Shown: piece by piece, positions 7,028 to 10,748 of the stretch | Layout of the letters: each line of letters opens with the position of its first letter | Position numbering within the stretch: position 1 is the stretch's first letter | NCBI GenBank assembly: GCA_030689845.1 | Contig: JAUYHV010000123.1 | Span: 1 to 10,748 of the forward strand | DNA length: 10,748 nucleotides | Direction: 5' to 3' | Origin: Dehalococcoidia bacterium | GTDB lineage: Bacteria; Chloroflexota; Dehalococcoidia; JACQUA01 | Program-made: the position numbers and the translations under genes | Notes under the pieces: generated by a model | Seen by the model: only the letters and a program-made list of their open reading frames with translations | Database searches by the model: none | What the model was told of the DNA's origin: nothing

Positions 7028-9296
7028 CTTTAATCCCGGATGATAATTCTACATATATTTTTTCTGCCATTACCGGCAGTTCTTTAACCCATATACCAGT
7101 AGCGTCATATATGGCATTGGCTATAGCTCCACAAACCGCGGGTCCGCAGGTCACTCCCCCTTCTTTTGCCCCGAAGGGTCCTTCCGGGTCAATGGTCTCT
7201 ACAAGGGCAGCCTTAATGCTTCCCAGATCCAGAGACCCCGGTATTTTATAATCCCTGAACGAACCGGTCTGGAGTTCTCCCGTATCTTTATTCCATGTAT
7301 GGTATTCGCACAACGTCTCGCCAAGAGCCATGACAGATACCCCCTCCTGCTGCCCCTCCACCGCCATGGGGTTGATAGCAACGCCACAATCACTCACTAT
7401 GGTCAAATTAACAACCTTTACGCTTCCCGTCTCCCCATCTACCTCAACTTCGGCCACAACCGTACCCCCCGTGTAGGCGCCGGTCTGCTGCCCGTGCACT
7501 CTTCCGGAAAGCATATCAGTGTCATCCACTTTTAAAATATAGGCCCCCCGGCCAATTACAGGCTCTCCCTTCAGGAAGGACATCCTGATGACGTCCTCAA
7601 CGGGTATCCGCTTCTGCGCACCTTTAACCGTATATACCTGTCTCTGGCGGATTGCCAGGTCCCCGGGTTCAACCTGCAGCATTCCCGCAGCTATCGATAT
7701 CAACTGCTGCCGGGCATCGGCGGCCGCCCTTTTTACGGCATTTCCCGAAACAAAGACGGCTGTCATAGTATAGCTGCCCGGGTCCTGAGTCGTATACTCA
7801 GAATCGGCGCATATCAGGTTAATGTCATTCATGGTCAAACCGAGTTCTTCAGCTGCAATCTGGGTCAAAACACTTTCATTTCCCTGGCCGTTGTCAACGT
7901 TACCGCTGAACAGGGTAGCGCTGCCGTCTTCATTGAATTTGATTATTGCCGACGACCCGCCGCGAAAGCCCAGGTTAAAACCTGCCATGCAGGCAGCACA
8001 ACCCATTCCTATCCCCCGGTACTTCCCCATCTTGCCTCTTTTTTGTTTCCATCCGGCCATCTCCGTTGCTTTTATCATGGTTTCCGACAGGGCATAACTG
8101 GACACTTTAGACCCGCTGGGCAACTTTTCTCCCGGCTGCACGGCGTTTTTTAAACGTATTTCCAGGGCATCCAGGTTCAGCTCTTTCGCTATCATATCCA
8201 GTTGTACATCCTCGGAATAATGCAACTGGCTCGGGTGCGTACGCATCATAGAAGCCGGAGTCTTGTTGGTGTATACCCTGTACCCTTCATATCGCATGTT
8301 AGGAGACCTGTAAACAACCTCCTCCAGCTGCCAGGGAACATTTACAGCCATCACGCCGCTGCTCATGTAAGCCCCGCCGTCGAGGATCGCTTTAATATCC
8401 CTGGCCATTATGGTACCGTCTTTCTTCACGCCGGTTTTAATCCAGATACTCATGGAATGTTTGTGCCTTGTGGCAAACATGGTCTCTTCCCGGGTATACA
8501 CAATCCTCACGGGCTTTTTTAATTTCATCGACAGCAAAGCTCCGCAAAACTCGGCCGGGAAAGTGTCCGACCTTCCTCCGAAGGCCCCGCCGATAGTGAC
8601 ATGGTGGACCCTGATACTATTCAGCGGGATGCCCAGGGCATTGGATAAAGCCCGGCGCTTGGTAAAGGGCGACTGGTTGGGCACCCATATGCTCAATTTA
8701 CCCCAGGAATCATAGTTGACCAGGGCGCCGTACGGTTCCAACTGGCAGTGACTTACCTTGGGCGTTGAGAATGTGTCTTCCCTTATATAGTCCGATTGGG
8801 CAAAACCCTCTTCTACATTCCCGAATTCCACCAGGGAACGAAAGGCGTTCCCTGGGAATATGTCATGAATAACCGGAGCCCCTTCCCTGAGGGCTTCCTC
8901 CGGGGTTAAAACAAAGGGAAGGGGTTCATAGTCAACATCGATAAGAGATAACGCTTCCTCGGCTGTATCGAGGTCTACGGCAGCCACGGCTGCCACTTCT
9001 TCACCGAAAAAATTAACCTTGTCAATGGGCAACAGGTACTGGTCCCTGGTAGCCCTGAAAACCCCAAACCTGTATCCGGCCGTGTCCTTCCCTGTGATAA
9101 CGGCTTTCACTCCGGGCAGTCTCTCCGCCCGGCTTTTATCTATACTTTTTATCCTGGCATGGGCATAAGGGCTGCGCAATATTTTGCCATAAAGCATTCC
9201 GGGTAAAGATATGTCTCCCGTGTACTGCGCGATCCCCGTCGCCTTGTCCAGTGAATCGGTCCTGGGGACCCTTTTTCCAACAATATCATAGTCCAA
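7011..9296 (-). CDS. Xanthine-dehydrogenase-family molybdopterin-binding (large) subunit, TTG start
   Basis: This 761-residue protein is the large subunit of a xanthine oxidase/CoxL-type molybdenum hydroxylase, which inserts water-derived oxygen into C-H bonds of N-heterocycles, aromatics, aldehydes or CoA esters. The N-terminal domain starts with IVGKRVPRTDSLDKATG (5-21) and LRSPYAHA (40-47). The cofactor domain shows GGAFGGR (236-242), DNGQGNES (468-475) and GAKEGG (709-714), where Glu712 fits the catalytic Glu. MRTHPSQ (351-357) replaces the more usual RGxGxPQ-like loop. The start is TTG at 9296-9294: GGAG lies 8 nt before it, 4 nt separate it from the AOR-type stop, and family homology begins at once. 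An in-frame ATG at 9362 would add 22 residues unlike the family and lie within the AOR-type gene. The FeS and FAD subunits such enzymes normally need are not in the window and may lie upstream of the AOR-type gene. It overlaps the MoaD-like gene by 17 nt. Confidence 0.93.
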   Translation of the reverse strand: MDYDIVGKRVPRTDSLDKATGIAQYTGDISLPGMLYGKILRSPYAHARIKSIDKSRAERLPGVKAVITGKDTAGYRFGVFRATRDQYLLPIDKVNFFGEEVAAVAAVDLDTAEEALSLIDVDYEPLPFVLTPEEALREGAPVIHDIFPGNAFRSLVEFGNVEEGFAQSDYIREDTFSTPKVSHCQLEPYGALVNYDSWGKLSIWVPNQSPFTKRRALSNALGIPLNSIRVHHVTIGGAFGGRSDTFPAEFCGALLSMKLKKPVRIVYTREETMFATRHKHSMSIWIKTGVKKDGTIMARDIKAILDGGAYMSSGVMAVNVPWQLEEVVYRSPNMRYEGYRVYTNKTPASMMRTHPSQLHYSEDVQLDMIAKELNLDALEIRLKNAVQPGEKLPSGSKVSSYALSETMIKATEMAGWKQKRGKMGKYRGIGMGCAACMAGFNLGFRGGSSAIIKFNEDGSATLFSGNVDNGQGNESVLTQIAAEELGLTMNDINLICADSEYTTQDPGSYTMTAVFVSGNAVKRAAADARQQLISIAAGMLQVEPGDLAIRQRQVYTVKGAQKRIPVEDVIRMSFLKGEPVIGRGAYILKVDDTDMLSGRVHGQQTGAYTGGTVVAEVEVDGETGSVKVVNLTIVSDCGVAINPMAVEGQQEGVSVMALGETLCEYHTWNKDTGELQTGSFRDYKIPGSLDLGSIKAALVETIDPEGPFGAKEGGVTCGPAVCGAIANAIYDATGIWVKELPVMAEKIYVELSSGIKDETGN

Positions 9297-9300
9297 GTTC

Positions 9301-10748
9301 TTAACTCCGTTTAGCTGTAGTTTTAGGCAATATCTTCCTGGCGTCCAGTTCATCCGCAACATCCTTTAATCCCAGGGATTCCAGCGCCTGGCGGGTTGGT
9401 ATCCCGGTCTCCCGATCCCATCCCCAGTATTCGTAGTATTCATCGAGCATGCCCTGAAAAGCATCCTTTTTTAATACATGACCCTTCAACGGCCCGGTAT
9501 CGAAAGGCTCCTCGAAAAATATCTCGGGGATAGTATCGTCCTTCCTGTTGATACCCAGACGGTTATTATATGCCTGCTCCAGTGTATAAACACGGCGGCA
9601 AATATCCAGAATATCTTCCGTGGAAAAATCGACGCCGGTGGCTGCCGAGGCCATCTGTGCCCATTCTTCCTCTTTCAATCCATCCAGAGGATTAAACCAG
9701 CGTCCTACGAATTTACAGACCCCCAGGATGTCGCCCAGGGTACACATCAGCCTGTAATAAACACCGGCCTCCACCTTTCCATGGGGACTTCGGGGATTCA
9801 CCACGTCAGGATTTCCCCAGTGCTTTTTCCCAAGTTCCGGAGAAAGATGGCGGCGCTCAAAAGAAGGAAACCCTTTAAGATGGTCCGCCCCCCGGGTCGA
9901 AGTAGCCGTCATCAAGGCCGCCCCGTAGGATGCCCTGACCGGCTTTTCCTGGCTTTGCTTTTTCTTTATGGTATGAGCGTAAAAACCGCTTCCCTTCCCG
10001 ATCTTTTGGGAAGCCCTCCACATGCCCTCGGCCAGTATATCCCCAAACCCCTCCCTGTAGGTCATCTTTCTTAACAACTCCAACCCCGTTTTTTCATCTC
10101 CCCAGTTTAATACCAGCCCTCCCGTGTCCTCGGTATTTATTATCCCCCTTTGAAAACAGTCGGTTGCCCAGGCTATTAATTCTCCGGGTTCCGAACCGTC
10201 CATTCCGTAGTCGTTGCAATATTGACAAGCCGCAATCCCATAAGCAAGGTTAGCCGAACCTCCCCATAAAACCCAGGGGTCCAGGTTGCCGTATTCAAAA
10301 CCTTCACCCTGAATTCCGGCATACGGCCCATTTTTTACTACGCAGTAGTGGGAACAGTGAATAACACAGCCATAGCAGCCTAAAGACTTTTCAAAATAAT
10401 CCTCGGCAAGTTTTTCGCCGCTTACCTGCTCCATCTCCTCCTGGGTAATCTGAACCACACCGTAATTATTCTTGTGCAGGTAACCACCGGCATACATGTT
10501 CCTTATGAGCCACATGGTGCCCATTTTCCTCAACACCGGTAACGCGTGTAACCCTTTTGCCGTCTCCCTCGCCTTCAAACAGGCTGCGGCGAACTCCTCC
10601 GGGCGGGCTACCTTTACTCCTTTGGTTCCCCGGACAACTACCGCCTTCAGATTCTTCGACCCAGCTACCGCTCCACACCCCGTCCACCCCGGTGCCCTGC
10701 TTAAGTTGTTCATCAATATGGCAAACCGTACCAGGTTCTCTCCGGCAG
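9301..10748 (-). CDS. Aldehyde:ferredoxin oxidoreductase (AOR) family tungsten/molybdenum enzyme, 5' end missing
   Basis: The frame is open to the right edge, where AGENLVRFAI precedes the in-window TTG at 10716 in frame, so 10716 is not the real start. About 481 complete codons are visible; roughly 120-170 N-terminal residues should be missing for a family of about 600-650. Recognised motifs: GAVAGSKNLKAV just after the edge, the cluster motif CYGCVIHC (codons 10375-10377, 10366-10368 and 10354-10356), TSTRGADHLKG, DILGVCKF with the fourth cluster Cys at 9715-9717, and the C-terminal DRETGIPTRQALESLGL. All four [4Fe-4S] Cys are thus present. Family members oxidise aldehydes or reduce acids with ferredoxin through a bis-pterin tungsten site; BamB of class II benzoyl-CoA reductase is a relative that reduces an aromatic ring. 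I cannot place this one between those groups. Its stop is 4 nt from the next start, so it opens the visible operon. Cytoplasmic and oxygen-sensitive by family. Confidence 0.93.
   Translation of the reverse strand, partial: AGENLVRFAILMNNLSRAPGWTGCGAVAGSKNLKAVVVRGTKGVKVARPEEFAAACLKARETAKGLHALPVLRKMGTMWLIRNMYAGGYLHKNNYGVVQITQEEMEQVSGEKLAEDYFEKSLGCYGCVIHCSHYCVVKNGPYAGIQGEGFEYGNLDPWVLWGGSANLAYGIAACQYCNDYGMDGSEPGELIAWATDCFQRGIINTEDTGGLVLNWGDEKTGLELLRKMTYREGFGDILAEGMWRASQKIGKGSGFYAHTIKKKQSQEKPVRASYGAALMTATSTRGADHLKGFPSFERRHLSPELGKKHWGNPDVVNPRSPHGKVEAGVYYRLMCTLGDILGVCKFVGRWFNPLDGLKEEEWAQMASAATGVDFSTEDILDICRRVYTLEQAYNNRLGINRKDDTIPEIFFEEPFDTGPLKGHVLKKDAFQGMLDEYYEYWGWDRETGIPTRQALESLGLKDVADELDARKILPKTTAKRS
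9305..9308 (-). promoter_or_regulatory. Ribosome binding site GGAG fixing the TTG start of the xanthine-dehydrogenase-type gene
   Basis: On the minus strand GGAG overlaps the last codons of the AOR-type gene (CGG AGT TAA) and stands 8 nt before TTG-9296. No ATG or GTG start fits the beginning of family homology, so this site decides in favour of TTG. Confidence 0.7.

Larger units (their letters stand above)
819..10748 (-). other. Predicted six-gene transcription unit (continues beyond right edge)
   Basis: All six genes point the same way with junctions of 4 nt, a 17-nt overlap, 59 nt, 6 nt and 3 nt, and there is no terminator-like hairpin between them. Several ribosome binding sites lie inside the preceding gene, which favours coupled translation. 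The promoter must be right of the window. Whether the MBL-fold gene at the left is also included is open, because 233 bp and a weak promoter candidate separate it. Confidence 0.8.

Noticed and set aside
9297..9362. ATG at 9362 as the start of the molybdenum hydroxylase subunit
   Set aside because: It would add 22 residues read from inside the AOR-type gene with no family resemblance, while TTG-9296 has a well-placed GGAG and starts exactly at the conserved region.
9478..10074. Plus-strand open frame of 198 codons
   Set aside because: It lies antisense to conserved AOR-type coding sequence, including the fourth cluster Cys, and shows no recognisable domain.
10714..10716. TTG at 10716 as the start of the AOR-type gene
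   Set aside because: The frame continues upstream to the window edge with typical family sequence (AGENLVRFAI), so the gene is truncated by the window and not started here.

Overview
The window is one tightly packed block of minus-strand genes. It reads like part of a catabolic operon from an anaerobic bacterium. There is no rRNA, tRNA or other taxonomic marker. Three things fit a strict anaerobe, possibly a Clostridia-type Firmicute, but the lineage is only an inference: a tungsten-type aldehyde oxidoreductase homologue, a prenyl-FMN decarboxylase homologue, and purine-rich GGAG/GAGGAG ribosome binding sites (one serving a TTG start).

Transcription runs right to left. It enters at the right edge inside an aldehyde:ferredoxin oxidoreductase (AOR) family gene whose 5' end is missing (9301-10748). 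Next come the molybdopterin subunit of a xanthine-dehydrogenase-type hydroxylase (7011-9296), a small MoaD/ThiS-like protein ending in Gly-Gly-Gly (6734-7027), a UbiD-family decarboxylase/carboxylase (5148-6674), a HyuA/AcxA-type ATP-dependent subunit (3042-5141), and a HyuB/AcxB-type subunit (819-3038). The last carries a C-terminal Cys-rich tail resembling the separate small gamma subunit of acetone carboxylase. Junctions are 4 nt, a 17-nt overlap, 59 nt, 6 nt and 3 nt, so these six genes are very probably co-transcribed. After a 233-bp non-coding gap a metallo-beta-lactamase-fold gene starts on the same strand (GTG at 585) and runs off the left edge.

The likely theme is anaerobic breakdown of a ketone-like, aromatic or N-heterocyclic compound. 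The available chemistries are water-derived hydroxylation (xanthine-dehydrogenase type), low-potential acid/aldehyde or ring redox chemistry (AOR type), ATP-driven carboxylation or amide-ring opening (HyuA/HyuB type) and prenyl-FMN (de)carboxylation (UbiD type). The MoaD-like protein could supply sulfur for the pterin cofactors used by its two upstream neighbours. The substrate cannot be read from the sequence. I do not know this exact combination as a described pathway, and the fused HyuB tail and the altered active-site motifs in the UbiD and xanthine-dehydrogenase homologues are the most notable details. No mobile elements, CRISPR arrays or RNA genes were seen.
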